Below, one piece after another: positions 50,749 through 59,030 of a stretch of 64,000 nt of DNA. The DNA is from SIG673 sp045653945 (GTDB taxonomy: Bacteria; Bacillota; Clostridia; Oscillospirales; CAG-272). The stretch spans positions 16,024 through 80,023 of the forward strand of contig JAZOML010000003.1 in NCBI GenBank assembly GCA_045653945.1, read 5' to 3'. Under the pieces are notes generated by a model that did not search any database, had not been told where the DNA came from, and was given only the letters and a program-made list of their open reading frames with translations. The position numbers were made by a program, and so were the translations under genes. Within the stretch, counting starts at the first letter, position 1. Every line of letters begins with the position of its first letter.

Positions 50749-51804
50749 ATGTACTGTAACAAAATAATCTACAATAATTTTAGAAACGTAGAAAGCGCAG
50801 TCTTAGAGCTTGATAAAGAGGTAAACGTTCTAAACGGATTCAATGCGCAGGGAAAAACAAACCTGCTTGAGGGAATTTACCTTTTTGCCTGCGGAAAAAG
50901 CTTTAGGGGAGCAAGTGATAAAGAGCTTGTTAAAATAGGAAGCGGCTTTGGGTCGGTTGCTTTGAATTTTACCGATAAACAAAGACAGCGAAGCTTTGAA
51001 ATGCGATTTTTTGAAAACGAACGAAAAATTTGCTTAAAAGAGGGTATCAAGGTATCCAAAATGAGCGAATTTATAGGCGCATTCAGAGCAGTTTTATTCT
51101 CGCCTGACCACCTATCAATAGTAAAAGACGGCCCCGCCGAAAGAAGAACGTTCCTTGATGTAGCACTAAGTCAGCTTTATCCAGCTTACGTTGATGCTCT
51201 TTCAAAATATAAAAAGCTGCTTAGCGAAAGAAATTCACTGCTAAAAGACCCCGACGTTATAGGATTTAACGATATAATAAGTGTAATAAGTGAGCAAATG
51301 GCAAGGCAGGCGGCTTTTATAAGCGCAAAAAGATACGATTACGTAAAAAGACTTGGTGTTCACGTTAAGGATATAATCTCTGATATGACGCTCGGCGCCG
51401 AAAAATGCGATTTAAGCTACGAAACACCAAGAGATGAGTTGGAATATAAAAAACTTCTTTTTGTTAATTTAGAAAAAGAAAAAGCGGCGAAAACGACACT
51501 TTATGGAGCACACAAGGACGACATAGCGGTTAAGCTGAACGGACTTGATAGCAGAGTGTACGCATCACAAGGTCAACAAAGAAGCATTGCTCTTGCAATG
51601 AAAATAGCCGAAGGCGAAATTTCAAAGGAAATTTCAGGCGAATACCCTGTATTTTTATTTGACGATATACTTTCGGAGCTTGACAGTAAAAGAAAAGATT
51701 TCATTTTGTCAGGACTTGACGGCAGGCAGGTTATAATAACCGGCTGCGAGGAAATAAACAAAGGTAAAATATTTAAGGTTTCGATGGGAAGGGTAATTAT
51801 ATGA
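50749..51804 (+). CDS. recF: DNA replication/repair protein RecF
   Basis: 351 residues. SMC-like ATPase: LNGFNAQGKTNLLEGIYLFA near residue 30, signature VYASQGQQRSIALAMKIAEG and Walker B PVFLFDDILSELDSKRKDFI. Loads RecA at gaps. The small S4-domain gene (yaaA) often present between dnaN and recF is missing. Ribosome site is inside the end of dnaN. Followed by a full hairpin element. Confidence 0.96.
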   Translation: MYCNKIIYNNFRNVESAVLELDKEVNVLNGFNAQGKTNLLEGIYLFACGKSFRGASDKELVKIGSGFGSVALNFTDKQRQRSFEMRFFENERKICLKEGIKVSKMSEFIGAFRAVLFSPDHLSIVKDGPAERRTFLDVALSQLYPAYVDALSKYKKLLSERNSLLKDPDVIGFNDIISVISEQMARQAAFISAKRYDYVKRLGVHVKDIISDMTLGAEKCDLSYETPRDELEYKKLLFVNLEKEKAAKTTLYGAHKDDIAVKLNGLDSRVYASQGQQRSIALAMKIAEGEISKEISGEYPVFLFDDILSELDSKRKDFILSGLDGRQVIITGCEEINKGKIFKVSMGRVII

Positions 51805-51914
51805 TTTTTATTCTTTCTTGAAAGAAAGAACCAAAGAACTTTTCTTACAAAACGGAGCAAGAACTTTACTGCAAATTTTAAAATATGATTTTTTTGCCCC
51901 GTTTTGTAAGAAAA
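51805..51914 (+). repeat. Full intergenic hairpin element after recF
   Basis: Stem TTCTTTCTTGAAAGAAAGAA (51811-51830), linker CCAAAGAAC, second stem TTTTCTTACAAAACGG (51840-51855) / CCGTTTTGTAAGAAAA (51899-51914). May act as a terminator. Confidence 0.78.
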
Positions 51915-52003
51915 TAAAGGTTTTTTATTCAAAATAGAGTAAAATTATATATTTACCGTTTACTCAAAAACTTAAAAATTTACTTCATTTAAAAGGAAAA
52001 AAG

Positions 52004-52252
52004 ATGTTTATAACAATTTCGCCTGAAAAGGTTATAAAAACCGATGAAATTGTCGGAATATTTGACCTTGACACTGCATCGCAAACCAAAACTGCAAGGG
52101 ATTACTTTAAAAATGCCGAAAAAAACGGCAGAGTAAAAATGACAGGCACAGAGCTTCCTAAATCATTTGTAGTAATGATAGACGGCACAGTGTATCTGAG
52201 CCAATATTCAGCAAAAATTTTAACTGCACGAACAAAATACGTGATTAGGTAG
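52004..52252 (+). CDS. remB: Extracellular matrix regulator RemB-like (YaaB family)
   Basis: 82 residues: MFITISPEKVIKTDEIVGIF, DLDTASQTKTARDYFKNAEK, PKSFVVMIDGTVYLSQYSAK. DUF370-type small protein, encoded between recF and gyrB as yaaB/remB is in Bacillus. AAAAGGAAAA upstream. Role in Bacillus: matrix gene activation; here only the family is known. Confidence 0.88.
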   Translation: MFITISPEKVIKTDEIVGIFDLDTASQTKTARDYFKNAEKNGRVKMTGTELPKSFVVMIDGTVYLSQYSAKILTARTKYVIR

Positions 52253-52254
52253 GG

Positions 52255-52290
52255 TTTCCGGCTTTCTTGTAAGAAAGCCTCGCCAAAAGT
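52255..52290 (+). repeat. Partial core hairpin after remB
   Basis: GGCTTTCTTGTAAGAAAGCC, then GCCAAAAGTCGGGGCCGCCC. Start of a gene-free stretch to 52685 filled by repeats. Confidence 0.65.
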
Positions 52291-52400
52291 CGGGGCCGCC
52301 CGACAGCGGTAACGGCTACGCCCAAGAAGTTCTAATCGTATTAACACTCATACTGCTGTGTGTTCACACAGTAAGTTAGAGTTTGCATAAAGTTTAAACA

Positions 52401-52524
52401 ATTTCGTCGACCGCGTGTGCGCGGCGGTGATACAAGTGAAAAAAGGCGTTGGGAGCCAAGGCTCACAAAAGCCATTTAAACGAAGTAGCACAAGGCGTTT
52501 TGTAAAGCAAAACGGCGACGAAAT
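52401..52524 (+). ncRNA. Cloverleaf-like structured repeat, copy 5, in the gyrB leader
   Basis: Outer stem ATTTCGTCG (52401-52409) / CGACGAAAT (52516-52524), perfect nine pairs. Hairpins CCGCG-TGTG-CGCGG (52411-52424); GGC..GCC stem with inner GAGCC-AA-GGCTC (52453-52464); GTTTTG-TAAAG-CAAAAC (52497-52513). A core repeat with GGCTTTTTTCAAAAAGCC follows. Confidence 0.68.
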
Positions 52525-52544
52525 CCCTACACCAAACCAAATGC

Positions 52545-52684
52545 CACAAAAGTTTTTGCCGAGGCTTTTTTCAAAAAGCCGGAAAAAAAGCCGAAAAAAA
52601 ATAAAAAGTAAAAAATTTAAATTAAATACGAAGTAAGCGGGGCAAGAGAAGTCTTTGCTAAGCTTTCTTCAGAAAGCGTGGAAA
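52545..52684 (+). repeat. Two core hairpin repeats abutting gyrB start
   Basis: CACAAAAGTTTTTGCCGAGG, CTTTTTTCAAAAAGCC at ~52550-52580; then CGAAGTAAGCGGGGCAAGAG, AAGTCTTTGCTAAGC, TTTCTTCAGAAAGC, GTGGAAAA and the gyrB ATG. The second is nearly identical to the repeat before trpB. Confidence 0.8.
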
Positions 52685-52685
52685 A

Positions 52686-54599
52686 ATGGAAGAAAACAAA
52701 ACACCACAGTATGACGAAAACCAAATACAAGTCCTTGAAGGACTTGAAGCGGTAAGAAAAAGACCGGGTATGTATATCGGTACAACCTCGGAAAGAGGAC
52801 TCCACCACCTCGTATATGAGATAGTGGATAACTCAATCGACGAGGCTATTGCAGGCTACTGCACCGAGATAACGGTTACACTTCATAAGGACGGCAGCTG
52901 CTCCGTTCAGGATAACGGACGCGGAATACCGACAAGTACACATAAAACAGGCAGACCGACACCTGAGGTTGTATTTACGGTTCTCCACGCGGGCGGTAAG
53001 TTCGGCGGCGGCGGATACGTAATATCGGGCGGACTTCACGGAGTTGGAGCATCGGTAGTTAACGCACTTTCCGAGTGGCTTTACTACGAGGACTGCCGCG
53101 ACGGTCAGGTATACGGACAAAAATTTGCCCGCGGTAAGATAGTTGAAGACTACCACTATATAGGAACAAGAGAAAAAAGCGGACTTTATGTACGCTTTAT
53201 GCCCGACGGACAAATTTTTGAAAGTCTTGACTTCAAATATAACGAGCTTATGGTAAGAATGCGTGAGCAGGCGTTCCTTAACGCAGGTATCCGCATCATA
53301 TTCCGTGATGAGCGCCCCGAGGAGCCCGTTGAAAATAACCTCTACTACGAGGGCGGTATCGTTTCCTTTGTTTCGCAGATAACAGCGGCCAAAAAAGACG
53401 ATAAGCCTATGAGCGAGGACGTCGTATATATGAAGGCGCAAAACGGCGTTAACACCGCCGAGGTCGCACTCCAATACAACGACGGATATTCTACCGATAT
53501 ATATAGCTTTGCTAATAACATAAGAACAACCGAGGGCGGTATGCACGAAATGGGCTTTAAAGAGGCTCTGCACAGCGCAATAAACACCTACGGCAAAAAG
53601 TACGGACTTATCAAAGAGGGTGAGGAGCTTAAGGCAGAGGACACCCGTGAGGGACTTGTTGCTATCATTTCGGTTAAGCTTCAGGACGCACAATTTGAGG
53701 GACAGACCAAAACCAAGCTCGGAAACTCCGAGATGAGAGGTATGGTAAGAGAGCTTGTAAAAGAGAAGCTCGGCGAATACCTTGAAGAAAATAAAGCGGT
53801 TGCAAGAGCAATATTTGATAAAACTCTTGAAGCGGCAAGAGCAAGAGAGGCGGCAAGAAAGGCGCGCGATGCGGCAAGAAGAAAGAGTCCGTTTGGCGGC
53901 ACCTCGCTCCCCGGAAAGCTTTGGGACTGCCAAGAAAAGAGAGTCGAGGTTACAGAGCTTTACCTTGTTGAGGGTAACTCGGCAGGAGGCTCTGCAAAGG
54001 GCGGACGTGATAGCCGTTACCAAGCAATCCTTCCTCTTAGAGGTAAGGTTCTTAACGTTGAAAAGAGCCGCTCCTCAAAGGTTTACGACAACGAATCCCT
54101 GCTCCCGATAATCCAGTCGGTAGGATGCGGAGTAGGACCTGAATTTGATATTGAAAAGCTGCGCTACGGCAAGATAATCATAATGGCGGACGCGGACGTT
54201 GACGGCTCACATATCCAGATACTTCTGCTGACCTTCTTCTACCGCCATATGAAGCCCCTTATTGAACAGGGACATATCTATCTTGCAATGCCACCGCTGT
54301 TTAAGATAAGCAAGGGCAAGACGGTACGCTACGCATACTCCGACGAGGAAAGAGATGCTATAATTGCTGAGCTTGGCGACAGATGTGAGGCTGAGCGATA
54401 CAAAGGTCTTGGTGAAATGGACCCCGAGCAGCTCTGGGAAACCACTATGGACCCGATGCGCCGTACCTTAAAGCAGGTAACAATCGAGGACGCAATCATT
54501 TGTGATGAGGCGTTTACGCTTCTTATGGGTGATGAGGTTGAGCCTCGCCGAGATTTCATAGAGAAAAACGCAAAGTACGTTTCTAATCTTGATATTTAA
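52686..54599 (+). CDS. gyrB: DNA gyrase subunit B
   Basis: 637 residues, usual length. GHKL ATPase: YEIVDNSIDEAIAGYC, DNGRGIPTSTHKTGRP, GGLHGVGASVVNALSEWL. Toprim: YLVEGNSAGGSAKGGRDSRY and IIMADADVDGSHIQILLL. C-terminus YKGLGEMDPEQLWETTMDP. Forms gyrase with gyrA. Start codon follows the repeat directly; no Shine-Dalgarno-like AGGAGG. Confidence 0.97.
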   Translation: MEENKTPQYDENQIQVLEGLEAVRKRPGMYIGTTSERGLHHLVYEIVDNSIDEAIAGYCTEITVTLHKDGSCSVQDNGRGIPTSTHKTGRPTPEVVFTVLHAGGKFGGGGYVISGGLHGVGASVVNALSEWLYYEDCRDGQVYGQKFARGKIVEDYHYIGTREKSGLYVRFMPDGQIFESLDFKYNELMVRMREQAFLNAGIRIIFRDERPEEPVENNLYYEGGIVSFVSQITAAKKDDKPMSEDVVYMKAQNGVNTAEVALQYNDGYSTDIYSFANNIRTTEGGMHEMGFKEALHSAINTYGKKYGLIKEGEELKAEDTREGLVAIISVKLQDAQFEGQTKTKLGNSEMRGMVRELVKEKLGEYLEENKAVARAIFDKTLEAARAREAARKARDAARRKSPFGGTSLPGKLWDCQEKRVEVTELYLVEGNSAGGSAKGGRDSRYQAILPLRGKVLNVEKSRSSKVYDNESLLPIIQSVGCGVGPEFDIEKLRYGKIIIMADADVDGSHIQILLLTFFYRHMKPLIEQGHIYLAMPPLFKISKGKTVRYAYSDEERDAIIAELGDRCEAERYKGLGEMDPEQLWETTMDPMRRTLKQVTIEDAIICDEAFTLLMGDEVEPRRDFIEKNAKYVSNLDI

Positions 54600-54619
54600 G
54601 TTAGCCTTGTGCTTGCTGT

Positions 54620-54735
54620 TTTTCGCTACTTTCTTGAAAGAAAGTAGCCAAAGAACTTTTCTTACAACCGCAGCCGTGAAAAGTGTGCAGGTTTTAAAAT
54701 AAGTTTTTTGGGGCCACGGTTGTAAGAAAATTACT
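54620..54735 (+). repeat. Full intergenic hairpin element after gyrB
   Basis: Stem GCTACTTTCTTG/AAAGAAAGTAGC (54625-54648), linker CAAAGAAC, second stem TTTTCTTACAACCG (54657-54670) / CGGTTGTAAGAAAA (54717-54730). Arms differ from the recF copy yet pair. Confidence 0.78.
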
Positions 54736-54811
54736 CCGTAATCTCTTAAAAGAAAAAAACGAAAAAAGGCAAACGAAAAGCAAACCAAAAAATCAAAGTA
54801 AATAAATGTTT

Positions 54812-55013
54812 TGTGGATAGTGTGTATAGAGTTATCCACAGGGTGTGGATATAGGTGTGGAAAACTTCTTAAAAATTGCGATATAGAGTGGCAAAGTTGC
54901 TCTTTTTCGCAGTCGAAAAAAGTCGCAAAAAACACCGAAAACACTGATAAATACTGGAAAATACAAAGTTATCCACAGTTTTCCACCGAATTTTGCCCAC
55001 AGGCAGTGGATAA
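54812..55013. other. Second DnaA-box cluster between gyrB and gyrA
   Basis: TGTGGATAG 54812, TTATCCACA 54832, TGTGGATAT 54844, TGTGGAAAA 54856, TTATCCACA 54969, AGTGGATAA 55005. Two are perfect, the others one or two mismatches. Denser than the dnaA-dnaN cluster. Inference: part of a split origin or a DnaA reservoir. Confidence 0.7.
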
Positions 55014-55077
55014 CTCAAAATTTGCAGTGGACAACCTGTTGATTTAGTGTGTATATTAAAAATTACACAAAGCGAAA

Positions 55078-55198
55078 GACACCTCATCAGCCACATAGTG
55101 GCAGCAATACGTCAATGGAAAAACGGGAAGAACTTGTTCTTCAGAGTTTTTTCCTGACGGAGAGCGTGTCCGCTTTTAAAAAGCGGTGATGAGATGTC
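55078..55198 (+). ncRNA. Cloverleaf-like structured repeat, copy 6
   Basis: Outer stem GACACCTCATCA (55078-55089) / TGATGAGATGTC (55187-55198), different from the TTTCGTCG stem of the others. Hairpins GCCAC-ATA-GTGGC (55090-55102); CGTCA..GGAAAAAC / GTTTTTTCC..TGACG with inner AAGAAC-TT-GTTCTT; CCGCTTTT-A-AAAAGCGG (55170-55186). Same order and lengths as the other copies. Confidence 0.68.
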
Positions 55199-55214
55199 GG
55201 ATAAAATGCGCCGG

Positions 55215-55580
55215 GCGGGAGCCTTATACAAAAGCTTTTGCCGATGATGTTTGCGGAGCAAACTCACAGTTCGCCTATGGCGAACAAGGGCTTATTCTCG
55301 AAAAGCCGAAAAAACAACAAAGCTCAAAACTTCCACAATATATAACGGTGGCGTGGTAAAAGAAGCTTTTGCAAGGCTTTTCTCGAAAAGCCGAAAAAAC
55401 GACAAAGTTCAAAACTTCCACAACATATCACAGATGCGTGGTAAGAGAAGTTCTTTTGCCTACTTTTCTTTCAAGAAAAGTATGGTGCCTACTTTTCTTT
55501 CAAGAAAAGTACGGTGCAGAGGCTTTTCTCGAAAAGCCAAAAAAGAAAAGTTTTGTCCACTTTTTGAAAAAAGTGGAGAA
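55215..55580 (+). repeat. Cluster of hairpin repeats before gyrA
   Basis: Core hairpins at ~55240-55305 (with inserted GTTTGCGGAGCAAAC and GTTCGCCTATGGCGAAC), 55360-55395, 55440-55475, 55485-55515 and 55550-55580 (CCACTTTTTG/AAAAAAGTGG), joined by GTAAGAGAAGTTCTTTTGCC modules. The last hairpin is followed by GAGAAAGGAAACC and the gyrA ATG. No gene seen in 54600-55591. Confidence 0.75.
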
Positions 55581-55591
55581 AGGAAACCAAA

Positions 55592-58165
55592 ATGGACAAC
55601 AAAAAGAAGAACGAACAAGAGGATATCGAGTTCAAAGAGCAAAAAATTGTTCCGATAAGTATGGAAAAAGAGGTAAAAACCTCATTTATTAACTATGCGA
55701 TGAGCGTTATAATGTCAAGAGCGCTTCCTGACGTTCGCGACGGCTTTAAGCCCGTTCACCGTAGAATACTTTACGCAATGTATGAGGACCACCTCACACA
55801 CGATAAGCCGTTCCGTAAGTCGGCAACGACAGTAGGTAACGTGCTTGGTCGCTACCATCCCCACGGTGATACGGCAGTTTACGATACAATGGTACGTATG
55901 GCACAGGACTTCTCGCTCCGCTACCCGCTTGTTGAGGGACACGGAAACTTCGGTAACATAGACGGCGACGACGCTGCGGCTTACCGTTACACCGAAGCAA
56001 GAATGAGCAGACTTGCCGACTATATGCTCCTTGATATTGACAAGGACGTCGTAGACTTTACACCTAACTTTGATAATAAGCTCAAAGAGCCAACAGTGCT
56101 CCCCGCACGCTTCCCGAACCTGCTTGTAAACGGCTCGGTAGGTATTGCGGTAGGTATGGCAACTAATATCCCCACTCATAATCTCGGCGAAATTATTGAC
56201 GGTGCTATATATTTGATGGAAAATCCCGACTGTACGGTTGACGAGCTTATGCAGTACATTAAAGGCCCCGACTTCCCGACGGGTGCAATTATTTGCGGAA
56301 CTCAGGGAATAAAGGACGCATACGAAACGGGTAAGGGACGTATTCGTGTTCGTGCAAGAGCTACGGTTGATGAGGACAAGCGCCGCATCGTTGTAACCGA
56401 AATTCCGTATCAGCTCAATAAGGTTAATCTTGTTAAGGGCATTGTAAAATGCCACGACGATAAGAAGATAGACGGAATTACCGACGTTCGCGACGAATCG
56501 GGTAAGGACGGACTCCGCATCGTTATTGAGTACCGCCGTGATATTAACGGTCAGGTTCTCTTAAATCAGCTCTATAAGTATACTCAGCTTGAGGACACCT
56601 TCTCGGCAAATATGCTTGCGCTTGTTGATAACGTTCCGAGAATACTCGGACTTAAGGCGATGCTTAACCACTACCTCGACCACCAGCAGAACGTAACCGT
56701 TCGCCGCCTCAAATTCGAGCTTGACAAGGCACAAAGAGAGGCTCACATTTTCGAGGGCTACAAGACTGCCTGCGACAATATCGACCAGATAGTTGAGCTT
56801 ATCAAGAAGTCCGCTTCGGTTGCTGATGCAAAGGTAAACCTTTGTGAAAGGTACGGTTTAAGCGACGCACAGGCTCAGGCGATAGTTGAAATGACGCTCG
56901 GACGTCTTACCGGTCTTGAAAGAGCAAAGATTGAGGACAGACTTGCAAAGCTCTACGCAACCATTGCGGATATCAACGCAAAGCTTGCCGACCCCGAAAA
57001 GATTAAGGGCATAATCAAGCAGGAAATGACCGAAATCAAAAACAAGTTTAACGATGCAAGAAAGACTGAAATTTCTTACGTTGCCGACCTTGACGATGAG
57101 GACCTTATCGAAAGAGGCACCTGCGTAATCACAATGACTCACGCTGGCTACTTAAAGAGAATGAGCGTTGAGGGCTACAAGGCTCAGGGCAGAGGCGGAA
57201 AGGGACTCAAGGGTATAACAAGAAAGGACGATGACTTCGTTGAAACCGTTCTTGCCTGCGATACACACACCGACCTTATGATGTTCACAACGCTTGGCAA
57301 GGTATTTACCAAGAGAGCGTATATGATTCCCGAAACGGGAAGAACCGCAAAGGGAACAAATGCTGTAAATATCATCGAGATAACTCCCGACGAGAAGATT
57401 ACCTCTATGATTTCGCTTTCCGAGGATAGCTACACCGACGATCAGTACCTGCTTATGGTAACAAAGAAGGGTGTCGTTAAGAGATGTGCGCTCTCCGAAT
57501 TTGAATATCAGCGCAAGAGCGGTAAGAAGGCTATCAACCTCGATGAGGACGATGAGCTTGTTTACGTCCGCCATACCGACGGAAACGATAAGATTATTAT
57601 TGCAACCCACGAGGGTAATGCGGTTTGCTTTGACGAAAACGATGCAAGAGTTATGGGTAGAACCGCAAGAGGTGTACGCGGTATCAGACTTAGCGAGGGC
57701 GACTACGTTGTCGGCGTTGCTCTTGTTGACGAAACAAAGAAGCTGCTCACCCTGACCGAAAACGGCTTTGGTAAGAGAAGCGACTTCGAGGGCTTCAAGG
57801 TAAGAAACAGAGGCGGTAAGGGTGTTATTGTTCACGGTCTGAGCGAAAAGACCGGACTTCTTGGCGCTATCACCGTTGTTTCCGACGAGGACGATATCGT
57901 AATTATCTGCGATAACGGTATGACTATAAGAACTCACGCCGCCGATATTTCCGAGTACAGCAGAACTGCAAGTGGTGTTATCGTAATGAGAGCGGGTGCA
58001 GGAAAGGTAAGCGCAGTTGCCAACGTTGGACCTGCAACCGAGGACGATGAGGCTGAGGGTGAGGAAACCGAGGCAGTTGACGGCGTTGAGCCAAGCACCG
58101 AGGTTACTGAGGCAGTCGAGGCTGTCGAAGCTGCCGATGTCGATGATGCGGGAAGCGAAGAGTAA
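55592..58165 (+). CDS. gyrA: DNA gyrase subunit A
   Basis: 857 residues. Breakage domain: SYAMSVIMSRALPDVRDGFK-type start (NYAMSVIMSRALPDVRDGFK), TVGNVLGRYHPHGDTAVYDT, and the active-site tyrosine in AAAYRYTEARMSRLA. C-terminal beta-pinwheel has QGRGGKGLKGI, the GyrA-box, which marks gyrase rather than topo IV. An extra acidic Glu/Val-rich tail (~825-857) closes the protein. AGGAAA before the ATG. Confidence 0.97.
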   Translation: MDNKKKNEQEDIEFKEQKIVPISMEKEVKTSFINYAMSVIMSRALPDVRDGFKPVHRRILYAMYEDHLTHDKPFRKSATTVGNVLGRYHPHGDTAVYDTMVRMAQDFSLRYPLVEGHGNFGNIDGDDAAAYRYTEARMSRLADYMLLDIDKDVVDFTPNFDNKLKEPTVLPARFPNLLVNGSVGIAVGMATNIPTHNLGEIIDGAIYLMENPDCTVDELMQYIKGPDFPTGAIICGTQGIKDAYETGKGRIRVRARATVDEDKRRIVVTEIPYQLNKVNLVKGIVKCHDDKKIDGITDVRDESGKDGLRIVIEYRRDINGQVLLNQLYKYTQLEDTFSANMLALVDNVPRILGLKAMLNHYLDHQQNVTVRRLKFELDKAQREAHIFEGYKTACDNIDQIVELIKKSASVADAKVNLCERYGLSDAQAQAIVEMTLGRLTGLERAKIEDRLAKLYATIADINAKLADPEKIKGIIKQEMTEIKNKFNDARKTEISYVADLDDEDLIERGTCVITMTHAGYLKRMSVEGYKAQGRGGKGLKGITRKDDDFVETVLACDTHTDLMMFTTLGKVFTKRAYMIPETGRTAKGTNAVNIIEITPDEKITSMISLSEDSYTDDQYLLMVTKKGVVKRCALSEFEYQRKSGKKAINLDEDDELVYVRHTDGNDKIIIATHEGNAVCFDENDARVMGRTARGVRGIRLSEGDYVVGVALVDETKKLLTLTENGFGKRSDFEGFKVRNRGGKGVIVHGLSEKTGLLGAITVVSDEDDIVIICDNGMTIRTHAADISEYSRTASGVIVMRAGAGKVSAVANVGPATEDDEAEGEETEAVDGVEPSTEVTEAVEAVEAADVDDAGSEE

Positions 58166-58173
58166 TTATTATA

Positions 58174-58737
58174 ATGAAAAAAACAGTAAGATTTTCAGTG
58201 CTGCTTTTGGCGATAGTCTTGTGTTTTGGGGCGTACGGGTGCTCAAAACCGAGCGAGGAAGAGGTCCTTTCGGCGTTTAAAGAGCTATATCCAAAGGCCT
58301 ACGAGCTTACGGATTATATCTACGGTGAGGGACTTCCTTATACAACCGAGGGCGGAACTGACGCATCGGGCTACGCACCTGTAAGTGAGGACAGTCCCTA
58401 TAAGACCGAAGATGAATTTAAGGCGGCAATCCTTGCGGTATTTACCGAGCAGTATTATGAAAGTACGTTGAAATACGTGTTATTTGAGAGCATTGCTCCC
58501 GATGAGCAGGGTATGGTCGGCTCCGCTCCGCCGAGGTACAGAACAATGGGCGGCAGGTTATATGTAAGCACAATCTATGAAGCATCGACTATCGTTCCTT
58601 GCGACGTTGAAAGTGCGTATGTTAGCGAGTCGGGCATAAGCTCTGCTACTGTAACTGCAAGGCGAGAAGGGTTTAAGGACAAAAACTGTGATATGGTATT
58701 AACCGAGAACGGTTGGCGGTTTGATTACAGGGTGTAA
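58174..58737 (+). CDS. Predicted lipoprotein, 187 residues
   Basis: Signal peptide with lipobox GAYGC (Cys 23), mature part of ~165 residues with an amphipathic helix (EEEVLSAFKELYPKAYELTD), YKTEDEFKAAILAVFTEQYY and a beta-rich end (TVTARREGFKDKNCDMVLTE). Not recognised; general look of an NTF2/IseA-like export domain is only an impression. Eight bases after the gyrA stop, so co-transcribed with gyrase, which is unusual for an exported protein. Confidence 0.78.
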   Translation: MKKTVRFSVLLLAIVLCFGAYGCSKPSEEEVLSAFKELYPKAYELTDYIYGEGLPYTTEGGTDASGYAPVSEDSPYKTEDEFKAAILAVFTEQYYESTLKYVLFESIAPDEQGMVGSAPPRYRTMGGRLYVSTIYEASTIVPCDVESAYVSESGISSATVTARREGFKDKNCDMVLTENGWRFDYRV

Positions 58738-58749
58738 TTTAAAAACTAA

Positions 58750-58773
58750 ATATGTACAAAAAAATGTACATAT
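58750..58773. promoter_or_regulatory. Inverted repeat upstream of recA
   Basis: ATATGTACA-AAAAAA-TGTACATAT, perfect nine-base arms; no T run follows. TATAAA lies 7 bases beyond it. Could be a repressor operator for recA or a weak terminator of the gyrA transcript. It is not the Bacillus LexA box. Confidence 0.4.
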
Positions 58774-58854
58774 AGTGATATAAAATAATAACAGTTAACG
58801 AGGAAGTACTCGAAGAGAAAGAATAAAATAATAAGAATAAAAAATTACACCGTG

Positions 58855-59027
58855 TTTTAAAAAAAGAGTGGCAAGAGAAGTTTTTGCCAAGGTATTTTAT
58901 GAAAAGCGGGGTAATAATTGCAAAAAATTTAAATTATCTAAAAATAAAAATCTACACTGCATTTTAAAAAGAGGGTGGCAAGAGAAGTTTTTGCCAAGCT
59001 TTTTTCAAAAAGCGGGGAAAGCGTGAG
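58855..59027 (+). repeat. Two tandem core repeats abutting recA start
   Basis: GTGGCAAGAGAAGTTTTTGC, CAAGGTATTTTATGAAAAGC (58869-58912, degenerate hairpin) and GTGGCAAGAGAAGTTTTTGC, CAAGCTTTTTTCAAAAAGC (58975-59012), then GGGGAAAGCGTGAGAAT and the recA ATG. Confidence 0.78.
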
Positions 59028-59030
59028 AAT

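Noticed and set aside
52833..54023. Long minus-strand frame (396 codons) opposite gyrB
   Set aside because: Antisense shadow of gyrB; no homology and codon bias belongs to the plus frame.
54868..55096. Small minus-strand frame in the DnaA-box region
   Set aside because: Composed of boxes and repeat arms; no ribosome site or recognisable protein.
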